Assembly (NCBI GenBank): GCA_951802195.1
Contig: OX637620.1
Location: forward strand, 744,001-808,000
Reading direction: 5' to 3'
DNA length: 64,000 bases
DNA from: Tausonia pullulans
Lineage: Eukaryota > Basidiomycota > Tremellomycetes > Cystofilobasidiales > Mrakiaceae
Part shown: one piece after another, positions 1 through 9,693 of the stretch
How the letters are laid out: each line of letters starts with the position of its first letter
How positions within the stretch are numbered: position 1 is the stretch's first letter
Translations under genes and position numbers: made by a program
The notes under the pieces: generated by a model
What the model was told of the DNA's origin: nothing
Databases searched by the model: none
The model's input: the letters and a program-made list of their open reading frames with translations, nothing else

Positions 1-1399
1 ACGGGGAGAGTACCACCGGGGCGAGCGGACGCTCATGCTCTGGTTCAGGCTCCTCCGACGCACTCTGAGGCTTGGGTGGCCTTGAAGACGACGGATGCTC
101 GCTCGCTACAGAGTCAACGTGGTCTTCCTGTGTGGGCTCGAAGCTGTCGGGCTTGTCTTCGGTTGAAGAAGGAACCGGCGCTGGGGTCGGGGGCTTCGAT
201 GGCGGGAGAGGCGTCTGCGATGGAGAGCTGCTCGAGGGAAGTGTTTCGGACGAATTGAGTCCATTGTCGGATGCAAGCTTACTCGCAAGAGCAACTTCCT
301 CAGCCTCTGTGGGCGCTGATGGAGGAGCTGCTGCAGCAGGGAAAGCAGCGTCCTCGCTGGTCTCGGACGTTGAGGATGCGGCCGTGGTCGTCGTGTCGAT
401 ATCCCCTTTTGAGAGTGTCGCGTCGTCGTCTCCATTGCTGGAGATCTCCGTCTTCGTCTTCTCTTTCTCCTCAAACTTCGCCTGCTCCTCCTCCTTCGTC
501 GAGTTCGCATCACCGCTTGAAATCGTTGCCGACGATGTCTCGACCTCCTTGGTCTCCGCGGCCGCCGCCGGCGATGCAGCAGTCATCGCGGCTTCGGCTG
601 CCTGCTTCTTCTTTCGTTCCTCCTCTCGCTCCTCCTTCAGCTGCTGCTGCGTCTGTTTCTTGACCTTGGGCTTGGCCGGCGTCTTCTTGAATTCGCTCTT
701 CTTGAACGCGCTCTTGAGCTTGTCCTCCTCCGACTCGCCCAGCAGGCCCGCGAGCGGGTCCGCCCTCGCTGCACTCACACCATCGCTGAGGATGGCATGG
801 TCCTCGAGCGCGTGGAGGTCAACCACAGCCGGAGGAGGACTGATGCCTCGTGGAGGAGGAAGAGGAGAGACTGCCGAGAACGAGCTCGAGTATGGCGGCT
901 CCTTGCGGGCAGCAGCCGCACCCCACGACGAGCCACCAAACCCACGGTCATTGTCGTCATCGTCGATAGCGCGGGAATGCGCCGACGACTCAGACAGGGC
1001 TGCGATATATGGGCTCGGTCGGTCTTCGCTGGGCGTGAGGGTGGGCGTCGCGAGTGGGGGACCATACCGGTCCTCGGGAGGGGCGAGAATGGCACTCGTG
1101 CTGCCACTGCTGCTGGCGTTGAAGAAGCCGGAACCGTTGCCGGCGGCCATTGTGCTCGTGCTCGTGCTCGTGCTCGTACTCGTACTCGGGGGAGGCTCGT
1201 ACATGGACGTGGGCATCGACATGCGCGGCAAGGCATCATCGAAAGGGGAGACAGATGTGAAAGCCTCTGGGGAGGGTGGGTCACGGCCGAAGCCTCCTCC
1301 AATCGAGGACGAGGTCGTCGTTTGGTACGTAGAGGTGGCCGCCCAGGGCGAGACCTCGTTCGCGAATGGGTTGTCGTCCTCGTCGCCCCATGCGGACAT
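1..1399 (-). CDS. N-terminal part of an unrecognised protein, cut by the left edge
   Basis: A reading frame stays open from an ATG at 1399 to the left edge, about 466 codons, and the gene continues outside the window. The product begins MSAWGDEDDNPFANEVSPW. It is then rich in Ser, Thr, Pro and Ala, with a Ser-Thr run encoded by a hexamer repeat at about 1152-1188. A basic, probably coiled stretch follows at about residues 235-275 (KSAFKKSEFKKTPAKPKVKK, then QQQLKEEREEERKKK), and then an acidic Ser/Glu/Thr-rich region. No folded domain is visible. The acidic DDNPF start and long disordered N-terminus would suit a sorting nexin such as Vps5, whose PX and BAR domains would lie off the edge, but that is a guess. 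Codon use and the lack of stops support coding on this strand. Confidence 0.6.
   Translation of the reverse strand, partial: MSAWGDEDDNPFANEVSPWAATSTYQTTTSSSIGGGFGRDPPSPEAFTSVSPFDDALPRMSMPTSMYEPPPSTSTSTSTSTSTMAAGNGSGFFNASSSGSTSAILAPPEDRYGPPLATPTLTPSEDRPSPYIAALSESSAHSRAIDDDDNDRGFGGSSWGAAAARKEPPYSSSFSAVSPLPPPRGISPPPAVVDLHALEDHAILSDGVSAARADPLAGLLGESEEDKLKSAFKKSEFKKTPAKPKVKKQTQQQLKEEREEERKKKQAAEAAMTAASPAAAAETKEVETSSATISSGDANSTKEEEQAKFEEKEKTKTEISSNGDDDATLSKGDIDTTTTAASSTSETSEDAAFPAAAAPPSAPTEAEEVALASKLASDNGLNSSETLPSSSSPSQTPLPPSKPPTPAPVPSSTEDKPDSFEPTQEDHVDSVASEHPSSSRPPKPQSASEEPEPEHERPLAPVVLSP
1152..1188. repeat. Hexamer tandem repeat (gtgctc/gtactc)
   Basis: About six copies of a six-base unit lie inside the left-edge gene. 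They encode a Ser-Thr repeat on the minus strand, so copy number can change without breaking the frame. Confidence 0.8.
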
Positions 1400-1645
1400 G
1401 ATGGAGCAAGTGAGGTAGAGGGAAAGATTGAGGACTGAAGGAGATGCCTTGCCGAGTTGAGGGAAGAAGGAAGCGAGGGTCGTGCGAGCTGATGGTTATC
1501 GATCAAGACGCGGCCCGAGCTGGTGCCAAGTTCGCGAACCCGCGTCTGACCGATCCGCGGATACGTTTCCTTCACTACCAGAGTTGGTAGTACAGCAAGT
1601 AGTACAAGACAACAGGCCATATCATCAATCTCTCTCGATCTCCCT

Positions 1646-3854
1646 TCAGCTAAGGAGACCCTGTCGCTTGAGGTCCTCGAATGTCCTCCGGTCCATGACG
1701 TTGCCTTCAGCATCCTCGACCTCCTCCATCGCCTCGACCGCACGAGCGTCCTGTTTACTGTCCTGCTTCAGCCGTTCGGCCACTGGGGAAGAGAGCGATC
1801 GCTACGTCAACTGAAAGCCTAGCGAGGAGAATGAAAGAGTGAGAGAAGACTACGAACAAGCAAGCGCATCCTCAATCTTGGTAATCTCGTGGAAGTGCTT
1901 CGTGTTGGGTAAACCGAGAGCGCGCATACCGAACGCGTGGCGAGACTCCTGGAGGACGAAACGATGGGTCAACGCTCGAACGGACAGCACAAGATAATTC
2001 ACTAGAGCAGCGACAAACCTGGAAGTGGCGCTCAAAGTTTTTCCGGCCCATGTAGGCGTAATCCGAGCAGATCTCGCACCGGTACTCGACGCCAAGTCCG
2101 TGAAGCTTGTACAGCCAGTACGGGATCGGCTTGCCGTCCCAGCCCATAGGCAACTTCAGCGGGTTATAGATCTTGCCCTCGCCGTCCTCATCCTCTTCCT
2201 CAATTCCACCTCCCTCCGCATCCGTGGGAGGGAGCGCCATCTCGACCGCGGGCTCCTCGAGCTCAAGCTCGCGCTCGCGGGCCGTCAGCGCCGCGCGACG
2301 CTCAACGTTGGATCGTGTGTCAAGGATGAGCGGAGCAATAAGAGGCGACTTCAGGAGTAAGCTCGTCTGGTGCGTGAGCAGGGCTGCAGGCTTGAGCTTG
2401 AGGTGCCGAAGCTCGGCAAAGTCCGTCGCAGACGGGGCGGCTGAGGTCGACAAGGAGCCGGCAGCGCCGTGGGTGGCTTGAAGACGAGCGGCAGCCTTTT
2501 CGTGCTTCTTCGATTTGAGGTGAGCATCGTAGACGGTCTGCTTCGAGTACATCTTCTGGCCTGGGAGGTATCGGGAGCGAGCGGAGGGAACAGGTCAGTA
2601 CTGGGAGAGAGGGGCAAACAGAGAAAGAAAGGATAACGCACAAGCCGGACACCAGATTCCCTCGCCCTCTTTCTTCTCCCCGTTCGCAGCTCCATCCGCT
2701 GCCGACTCGCTTTCCCGCTCCCAACCCTCGAGCTTGTCCTCGCTCCAGAGCGTCTCGAACTCGGTCTCGGCGGCCTTTTCCTGGTCTGTGACATCAATGA
2801 GAGGCTTTGTCCGCTTAAGGAAAGAGATGAGGTAAGAGTGAAGAGCGGTGATGTATCTGGAGAGACAGGTTGTAACAAGATCAACCAGGTCAGGCAGCTA
2901 GCTTAACGTGCAGCGCGTTTATTGGGCTAGCGAGACAACGCACTCGAGATACTGTTGGGATCCCTTCTCCTTTTTGCCAATGCTGGAATCCGGAGTTCCC
3001 TTAGCAAGCAAGTCGAGGTATGAGAGATAGGACACCCTAGTCGGAATTGAGACGTGGATCAGCCAACTTCGCGGTGGCGCGGGTCGCTGCGACGCGTACG
3101 ACTAACCTCGAGACGCCCTTAATGTTGATGTATTGGCCGTGGTAGATGTAGACGTCGAGGAACCGACCGAGACCCTCCTCTCCGGAGAATAGGCTCGAAA
3201 TGGCTGGCGGAAGAGGATGGCCGATCCGACGCGGCAGACTCATCCATCAGCGCGCGCGCCTCGGCAGGAAACAAGTTGATCAACTCACGGTCAACGACCA
3301 TTTCCTCATCCTCATCTGGCTCTGGGCCTTCAACAAGAGCCCGAACCTCAGCCTCAACGGCGCGGGCGTCAACGGCCGGGTTCTTGCGGTGGAACTCTTT
3401 GATGTCAATGAGGCGGGCGTAGAACTCGTCGAGATCGTCCGCCGGCGGGGGCGGAGCGGCAAGAGCAGAGACTTCCTTGGCTCGAGAGCTGAGCAAGGAA
3501 GGGCACAGGCAGACAGGTAGACATGAGGGTGAGCAGATGAAGACGAGACACGACGCGGAGACGACGCGATCGAGTGAACTCACCCGGAGGGGTCGGCGTA
3601 GTGCTCCTTGAGAGACTCCTTGCGGGCCACAATCCGGTCTAGAACGTCGGAAGCACGGTGCTCCTTTTCGAGTCGGTGCTTGTGCTGCAGGTAGAGCGGG
3701 CAAGGTGTCAGAACGCGTGAGGGAAGGCGCGAAGGTAAGGGTGAATGGGCAGACTGACGCTCCGGTCTGGCTGGAGGAAGATGGCGGCGAGAGCCTGCTC
3801 GTAGCGGTCAATCTCCTCGTGCTGTTGGCGTGCGGTCTCGATGAGTGAGTTCAT
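1646..3854 (-). CDS. Splicing factor 3a subunit 3 (SF3a60 / Prp9)
   Basis: Subunit of the SF3a complex of U2 snRNP, needed for branch-site recognition in the nucleus. The first exon (3759-3854) encodes MNSLIETARQQHEEIDRYEQ, like the N-terminal helix of SF3A3. A later exon has LIDIKEFHRKNPAVDARAVE, matching the family's IKEFHRKHP segment. The C-terminal part carries GWDGKPIPYWLYKLHGLGVE, then the C2H2 zinc finger CEICSDYAYMGRKNFERHF, then ESRHAFGMRALGLPNTKHF. The last exon (1646-1782) gives DALALAERLKQD and ends RRTFEDLKRQGLLS, close to the human end TYEDLKRQGLL. Several short introns interrupt the gene. It is divergent from sec66, with 218 bases between the start codons. Confidence 0.95.
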
Positions 3855-4072
3855 GCTGCCGGGCCGAGCGTAGTGGTTGATGTCAAGTCGATGAGGATGA
3901 GGGCGGCGGACGAGAACGACAAACGTCTCCCTGTTCCCACGCTGCGACGGCACTCGTGTCCTAGTGCCTCCCCCCGTCTCGCCAGCGACAGCAGGTAGGG
4001 GAGCAAGCCCGTCAACCGCCATCGACGACACAACCAGATACACACTCCTTCGACTCTCTCCCCCACTCCGCC
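3855..4072. promoter_or_regulatory. Shared divergent promoter of SF3a60 and sec66
   Basis: Only 218 bases separate the two start codons, so both promoters must lie here. No TATA-like box stands out. Confidence 0.5.
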
Positions 4073-5342
4073 ATGGCCGTAAACGTTGGCCTCCTCGCTC
4101 CTCTGGGTTCGTCGATTGATCAACCGATGAACACCGCAGCTCAGGCTGACCTTGCGCTCTCTCACGCCTGTCTCGTCTTCTCTCTTTCAGCCTACTGTGA
4201 GCTGGCGAAGTCCGAGACTCCTGGCACGCTCTCTCTCATTGACATTCTCCATCTCTCTCTTTAGTGGTCGTCCTTGTCACTGCTCTTGGCATCTTCTCCT
4301 CCATCTACCGAAGGCGCAAGGCCGTCAGTCCTTCTCGCTCGCCTCCCCCGCGCGCCGCGCCCGTGCGCTGTCACGCGTCAACGCGTTGTCGCCACCTCAT
4401 CCCTGACCTGTTACTTGCCTGTCTTTCCTCCTCTCTTCCTCATCTCCCGTCCTACCCGACCCCAGGCCGAGGCTGTTGACAGCCCCTGGTTCCCGACGCA
4501 TTCGGCCCGGGACATGTACATCACACTCCTCTCAACCGAGCCCGCGCCGCCTGAGTCGCTCATCAAGTCTGCTCTCCTCCTCCGAGCCATGACGGACGTC
4601 AAACGAATCATGAAGATGCGAGATGACAAAGCCGCTCTCTCAATCCTTATCGGCAAGGGTGCCGTCGGTGACGACCTCCTCGCTCGATTTCAGCGGGCCG
4701 AGAAGGAACTCGAGGCTGAGATCCTCGACGTCGTCAACGAGGCCAACTCCTTCACGCCTGCTTGGGGACCGGGCATCTTTCAGACAGCTTCCGAGATGGG
4801 TCAGTGGCCGGCTGAACGGACATGGCGCATGCTCAAGTAACGATACTGATACGTCTGTTCTCGACATTACAGTGGCGGGCGACAAGCTCCGGGAGGACTG
4901 GACCAAGATCCCTCACATCAAGGCCCTTGAGGGTGCGTCCTACTCGCTTCACATGTAGACGTGTCCTCTGTCTGACCTACTGTCATAAACACGACAGAGG
5001 AACGCCTCCTCCGCACCCTCGGCAAGACCCTTCCCCCTGGCGTGACGGCGCCTACCACTCTCACGCCTACCTCTCCCTCCACGCTCGCCTCCCCTGCTTC
5101 CGCCTCTCGTTCTTCTGCTCAAACGGTCATCCCAGGGTCCCTCGCTGCCGCTGCAGCCGGAATCAAGTCCGCGGGAGGAGGGAGCCAGACGCCGAGTTTG
5201 AGCGGGACGGCTTCCCCTACGAAGGCGACATCTGGCAAGGTACGCAGAGCGTCTTGGCATTACACTCCTGAATCCCAGCCCGGGCTGAATTCGATTGTCG
5301 GTTGAACAGAGCACGCCCAGCAAAAAGGGCAAGAAGAAGTAG
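4073..5342 (+). CDS. sec66: Sec66/Sec71, subunit of the Sec63 ER translocation complex
   Basis: Single-pass ER membrane protein that works with Sec62/Sec63 in post-translational protein import. Exon 1 (4073-4106) encodes MAVNVGLLAPL. A 6-base exon at 4191-4196 adds AY. Exon 3 (4265-4323) supplies the membrane segment VVLVTALGIFSSIYRRRKA. The next exon starts at 4466 with AEAVDSPWFPTHSARDMYIT and continues through LIKSALLLRAMTDVKRIMKM and GKGAVGDDLLARFQRAEKEL, all typical of Sec66. Later exons give VAGDKLREDWTKIPHIKALE and EERLLRTLGKTLPPG, a Ser/Thr/Ala-rich tail, and a basic end SKKGKKK. With the small exon the junction reads PLAYLVV, like PLIYVFI in yeast Sec66; without it the reading frame still holds. 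Confidence 0.9.
4191..4196 (+). other. sec66: 6-base microexon of sec66
   Basis: The bases cctact are flanked by tctctttcag on the left and gtgagc on the right, ideal splice sites for this genome. Inclusion turns PL-VVV into PLAYLVV, restoring the tyrosine usual at this point in Sec66 proteins. The length is a multiple of three, so a gene finder can skip it unnoticed. Confidence 0.7.
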
Positions 5343-7728
5343 TCGCGGGAGGGACTTGGAGGAGGAAGAAGCATTGGCTGTGTGTTGGCTTGTCTTTCGC
5401 GTACGATTTGGGATCGCTTGAGATTCGATGTTTCGTCTTATTTTGTTTGGAGCCTTTCAAACGTGGCTGATCTCTGCGGGTCTCTTTATATATCACTGCA
5501 TTGTCCGAGATCAGGATGTGGCATCGGAATCTGCCCTTTCATCGTCCCCCCCTTGCTAGGATCTCGAAAGAAGCCCTCTAATTCCCTCCCTTCGGGTCCG
5601 CTCTATGTGTTCCTCGTTTGGACGCACGGCCCAGTATCACAGTCGCATCCAGGCGCGCATGAGCATCTTCCGGTATGAGAGGACTTGTCAGCAGAGGAGA
5701 AAGCACGATCAGCCATCAGGGCCAGTACCTACCCACGGATGCAATCGGCGCAACATGGCTCGTGGGTGGGAGGATTGTCGTTGTCCTGATTGAAGGGAAG
5801 GCGGAAGGATGAGTCGCTGGGATGTAAGCGATGAGGAAAGGGAGAGGAAAGCGCACGTACGGAGGAGGACATGAGGAAAGAGGGAAGGAAGGTGGGTGTT
5901 GATGGAAAGAAGCGGAACGACTGGGTGGAGGCGACCTTGAGCAGTGCAAGCGAGGCAGGTGATTGCCGTCGTTTCACGTCGACGCTGCGCGAGAACAAGG
6001 AGTGAGGCGTCAGTGTCAGCCGGCTCTCGCCGCTTTCGGGCCGCCTGATTCTCGGAAGCAGCGGAGTGCTCGGTGAGAGAAACGATACGCGTCACATGGA
6101 GGAAATGACGCTCCACCGATAACGAGGCCGACGACGGGGCTCGTCGGCAGAAGGGGAGCTAGAGATGCTACTGAGTCGAGCCGGAGTTTTGAAGATGTAT
6201 GTCAAGGACAGGTCGAACTAAGCCATCATTTAAATGGTGAGATATGTCCTTTCATTCTGGCGAAGAACGTTAATAAGCAGGTCACGATGTAATAATAGAA
6301 CGTCATAATAATCATGCCATGTTGTTCAGCCCTCCACCAGCCCTCAAGACCTCATGATACCACTGCTTAAGCCTCCCTCCGTAAATGGTGATCTGCGCGC
6401 TGCCTCTCCGACCACTGCCTCTTGCCCTCGCTCGCTCATGTTCGCTCGTTTCTCTATCTAGCACCGACACTACCTTGACGACGTCAGGCAAGAGCAGCTG
6501 AGTAGGCTTCACGCGCACCTACATTCCACAAAAGGAATCTGTCGAAGTGAGCGGCAAGATAAGCGCGCGCAAGTCATTCATGCGGCGGACTCGCCCATCT
6601 ACATTGCAACACGACGAATGCACTGGCGGTTGCTGATCGAGTCGGGACTGGCCATGTCCGCGGTACTTCTAGTGGAAGGTAAGAGTGGGTGAGCGAATAG
6701 GCAGACAAGCGCGCAAGAAAAGACGTACAATCAGGGACATGTCGCCGGAGAAGGTAGAAGTTGGGGGTGCCCTCCTAATCTCTCCCATGGAGACAAGACC
6801 AGGGAGGGAGCGTCGGCGCTGGCATCCCTGGACGTTTGGGTTGGAGCCCTCGCAGGTGTGCGCAGTATACTCCGGCGGCCAAGTCACGAAATCTGTCAGC
6901 TCTCATTCGAGTCATCACGAGAGCGGAGCAGAGCCTCGTTCGGTGATGGAGGACCCCGACGGAGGAGCGGCGAGACAAGGGTGAGAGGGTGGAGAAGAAG
7001 GGGGAAGAGAAAGAAGACTAAAATCACACGCCGACCGTCCAAATGAGCACTACCATCCCTCCTAGACGCTCCTCAGTTCTGAGCTATCGTCGCCATTGTC
7101 ATCGCCATCACCACCGTTACCACCATTAGCATCATTCCCAGCCCCAGCGTGTAGACCTTCCCATCATTTCTTGTCCGTCGGCCGATGCGCCAAATGGTGG
7201 ATGCGACCGTTGGGATCTCGTCGTCCGTAACATTGAGCTTGCTGTACCATCGGTGACAGATAAGGCGCCAGATCCGGGCTAGGAAGATGTAATGGAACAG
7301 GACGACGTACCGCGGGGGGCGAGGGCGTTGGATACATGAGCGTCTGAAAGGTAGGGGGATCGGAGGAAGAAAGAGTGTTTTTTTTTTTTGTATTTAAGTC
7401 ATGAGTTATACGTGGAGAACGAGGTAACCCTATGAGAGATAGCGAGTTGTAGCTAGATAGAGGGAGAGCGGACATGACCGAGCGCGAAAACGTCGGGCGA
7501 GGCGCCGTGGGAAGAGGGTTGGCCGAAACACTGGGGATGGTTGGCCGGACGGCGTGATGGGCGCCGTGAGAGGGGGGGGTTGGTCGAACCACCGGGATGG
7601 TGGTTGGCCGGAAGGGGGTTGTGGCGGCGGTGCAGACAACACAGATCACAGGAGATGTGTCGTGAAAGAGATGGAAGAAGGACCAAATTGGTGAAACGTT
7701 GTGAACTTCTTTGAAGTGTCTTATTGTC
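5343..7728. other. Gene-poor stretch, possibly one unrecognised spliced gene on the minus strand
   Basis: No product could be recognised. On the minus strand there are convincing intron ends: a long pyrimidine tract then cag just before 7345, and gtacgt near 7311. There are also exon-like fragments, including a C-terminal piece at 6312-6518 (DVVKVVSVLDRETSEHERAR ... GGGLNNMA) and an acidic Gly/Asn/Asp-rich piece near 7060-7150 ending DDSSELRSV. These could not be joined into one credible protein. Many overlapping frames on both strands look like chance products of skewed composition. Confidence 0.25.
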
Positions 7729-7812
7729 TCCGAGCAACCTCGGTTCGAGTCCGGGTGCTACCTGCTTCAGCATCGGTGGCATAGTATAGATGGTTAGTAC
7801 ACTCGGTTCTGA
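7729..7812 (+). tRNA. Permuted tRNA-Gln (anticodon CUG): 3' half precedes 5' half
   Basis: The 3' half comes first. 7729 is position 38, 7730-7734 (ccgag) the 3' side of the anticodon stem, and 7735-7738 the variable loop. The T stem is ctcgg/ccggg (7739-7743, 7751-7755) around ttcgagt, then the acceptor strand tgctacc (7756-7762) and discriminator T (7763). After an 11-base spacer (7764-7774) comes the 5' half: acceptor ggtggca (7775-7781), T8, A9, D stem gtat/gtac around agatggtta with G18G19 and A21, then ctcgg (7802-7806) and ttctga (7807-7812). Acceptor strands pair 7/7 with one G-U, and anticodon stem, T stem and D stem also pair. Joined, the loop is ttctgat, anticodon CTG, with U33, R37 and U73 as in yeast tRNA-Gln. 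No other half lies nearby. Confidence 0.85.
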
Positions 7813-7823
7813 AGAGTCGTTGG

Positions 7824-7828
7824 TTTTT
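7824..7828 (+). terminator. T5 RNA polymerase III terminator after the permuted tRNA
   Basis: Five Ts begin 11 bases after the end of the 5' half. A run of four to five Ts stops Pol III, so one transcript could cover leader, 3' half, spacer, 5' half and an 11-base trailer. Confidence 0.6.
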
Positions 7829-8162
7829 ACCGGTGGCTCCAAAGGAGAATGCTTGGAGAAACCCGCAGGCGAAGCTGGCGCGCTGAATCAGAGAGGATGC
7901 TCTGCACCACCAGTCTCTTCTCGCGTCGCCCAGATGTATTCATTCACTGGACGCTTTCTGCTTTGCCCAACATGTTGATCGATACGCCTAGGAACGATGA
8001 GAATGAGGCGTAGGTAGCTGCAGGTGGTATTATCAATACTGCTACGTGTCGCACACATTTGCAGTTTCTGCTATGATAGCTAGGCCCTGCTCTGTACCAT
8101 CTCAGAAGGATGATCGCCTTCGGCACAATCATGGGAAGAAGAAAGCTGTCTCATCGTCATGT

Positions 8163-9405
8163 TCAAGCGTCCTTCTTCTTCTTCTTCTTCTTCTTCTCGC
8201 CCTCGTCACCGTCCCCACCGGCAGCCCCTCCTTCCTCAGCAGCCGGAAGGGCTTCTCCCACCTTGCGCTTCTTGCCCTTCTTCTCCTCTCCTCCAGGAAC
8301 AACCGCAGCAACAGGGGCAGGTACCCCTCCAGCCTCGGCGGCCGCAGCGGCCGTCGCCTCCTTGACCGAGACGGGTGCGGTGGAGGAGGAACCCGTGGTA
8401 CCGAGGGCGAAGTTCCGGAAGAGGAGCTTGTCCATCGGCTGCTTACGAGGCGGCTTGACGGGCGGGACAAATCGCGCGACGGGGAACGCTGGCGGCGGGG
8501 CGGAGGAGGCGAAGGAGGAGACAGGGGTGGAGGTGGAGACGGAGGGGGCGGTTTTGGAGGTGAAGGAGGAAGAGGTGGAGGCGGAGGGGGTGGGCGCCTG
8601 GGCAAGGACGAGATGGGTGGAGATGGGCCTGGGGGCGAGGAAGTAACCTCCTTTGGATCGACGGGGAAGAAGAGGTCGGAGGGAGGAGAGCTCGTCGCCG
8701 CCGGCCTCGGAGGAGGAAGCATTGTAGAGCGTGTACGACGCGTGCTTTGTAGTAAGGGAACCAGTCGGAGGCTCCGGGGCGGAGGAGGAGGAGGAGGGTG
8801 CAGAGATGGAAGGAAGGGAGAACTGGATGTTGGCGAGGTTCTTGGATTTAAGCTGAGAGGAAAGGAACCGAGGCCGGTGCGCGACGAAGACAGGACGACA
8901 AGAGATGAGTCAACAACGTGCCTCGAGATTAAACGTCTTTTGCCTACAACAATAAGGACTGGACACACCCCGTCAGGGATCCGGATTGCCCAAAGCTCGA
9001 GCTTCGGGTCGGCCGCAAGCCGGTCAAAGTCAAACGTCGAAGTGGCCTTGTCGACCGTGAGCGCCATCATGTTGCGCGGGGCCTTGTAACGGCTGGGAGT
9101 AGGAGAAACAGACGGTAATTCTCGACATCAGCGAGTGCGAAGAGCGCCACCAAGATATAGTGACACACGAACAGCTCCTTGGCGATCCGGACGACTGAGA
9201 CGTCGCCGGCAGCGGGCTCGTCGTCGCTTGAGCTGTTCTCATCGTCTGAAGAGGTGATCATAGCGGCGCTTTTGTCGACTATCTTGGAAGCGGCCTTAGC
9301 CTTGCCCTTGGAGGCGGCCTTCTTCTTGGACTTGTCGGCGGCAGCGACGGGCTGGACATCGTCGATGCGAGAAGAGGAGTCCGAATCGGAATCCGAGGGG
9401 GCCAT
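8163..9405 (-). CDS. RNA polymerase I subunit Rpa34 (A34.5)
   Basis: Nucleolar subunit that, with A49, forms the TFIIF-like dimer of RNA polymerase I. The ATG at 9405 gives MAPSDSDSDSSSRIDD, an acidic Ser-rich start. The core reads ELFVRYKAPRNMMALTVDKA, then KLELWAIRIPDG, then LKSKNLANIQFSLP, matching the Rpa34 pattern in which a short W-x-I-x-x-P segment leads the dimerisation region. Two introns are clear: donor gtgtca after ELFV, and donor gtgtgt after PDG with the acceptor before LKSKN. The later part has PPVKPPRKQPMDKLLFRNFA, like the PRK-x-LxxEHFATG segment of yeast Rpa34. The protein ends in a Lys run, KKKKKKKKDA, also seen in yeast Rpa34. An upstream in-frame ATG exists but the Kozak context and acidic start favour 9405. 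Divergent from the CK2 beta gene. Confidence 0.75.
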
Positions 9406-9693
9406 GGTTTTGATGAGGAGAAGAGACGAGGTAAAGAGGGCTGCTGGCTGTGATGACGTTTCCGAGGGCAAGTCTCAGGAGACGATCTCGGATGCTCTCG
9501 CTCGCTGTTGTTGGTGGTGGTTGTCGTGGGAGTTGCAGTGCCGGCAAAACTGAGGCGCGCTCGACGGGCGAAGGCGGTCGAGGCGCGGCGCGTTCAGAGC
9601 GAGGAGAGGAGAGGAGAGCGAGACCGCCAGGCCAGCTTCTCCCTCTCGACCATCTTCACCCTTCCCGTCTATCCCATACTCACGCAGCCAATC
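9406..9693. promoter_or_regulatory. Shared divergent promoter of rpa34 and CK2 beta
   Basis: 288 bases separate the start codons. The right part is pyrimidine-rich, as is usual for leaders in this window. Confidence 0.45.

Noticed and set aside
72-1418. Long plus-strand reading frame of 448 codons
   Set aside because: It is antisense to the left-edge gene, whose minus-strand frame has a more natural composition and a good start.
7580-7602. Box-B-like ggttcgacc on the minus strand close to the permuted tRNA
   Set aside because: T stem does not pair, so it is not a second tRNA half.
7700-7860. Two tandem tRNA-Gln genes, each with an intron, instead of a permuted gene
   Set aside because: No 5' half was found upstream of 7729 and no 3' half downstream of 7812, while the two present halves pair with each other.
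8046-9089. Plus-strand frame of 347 codons, Gly/Arg-rich
   Set aside because: Antisense shadow of rpa34; low-complexity Gly/Arg from the complementary Ser/Pro codons.
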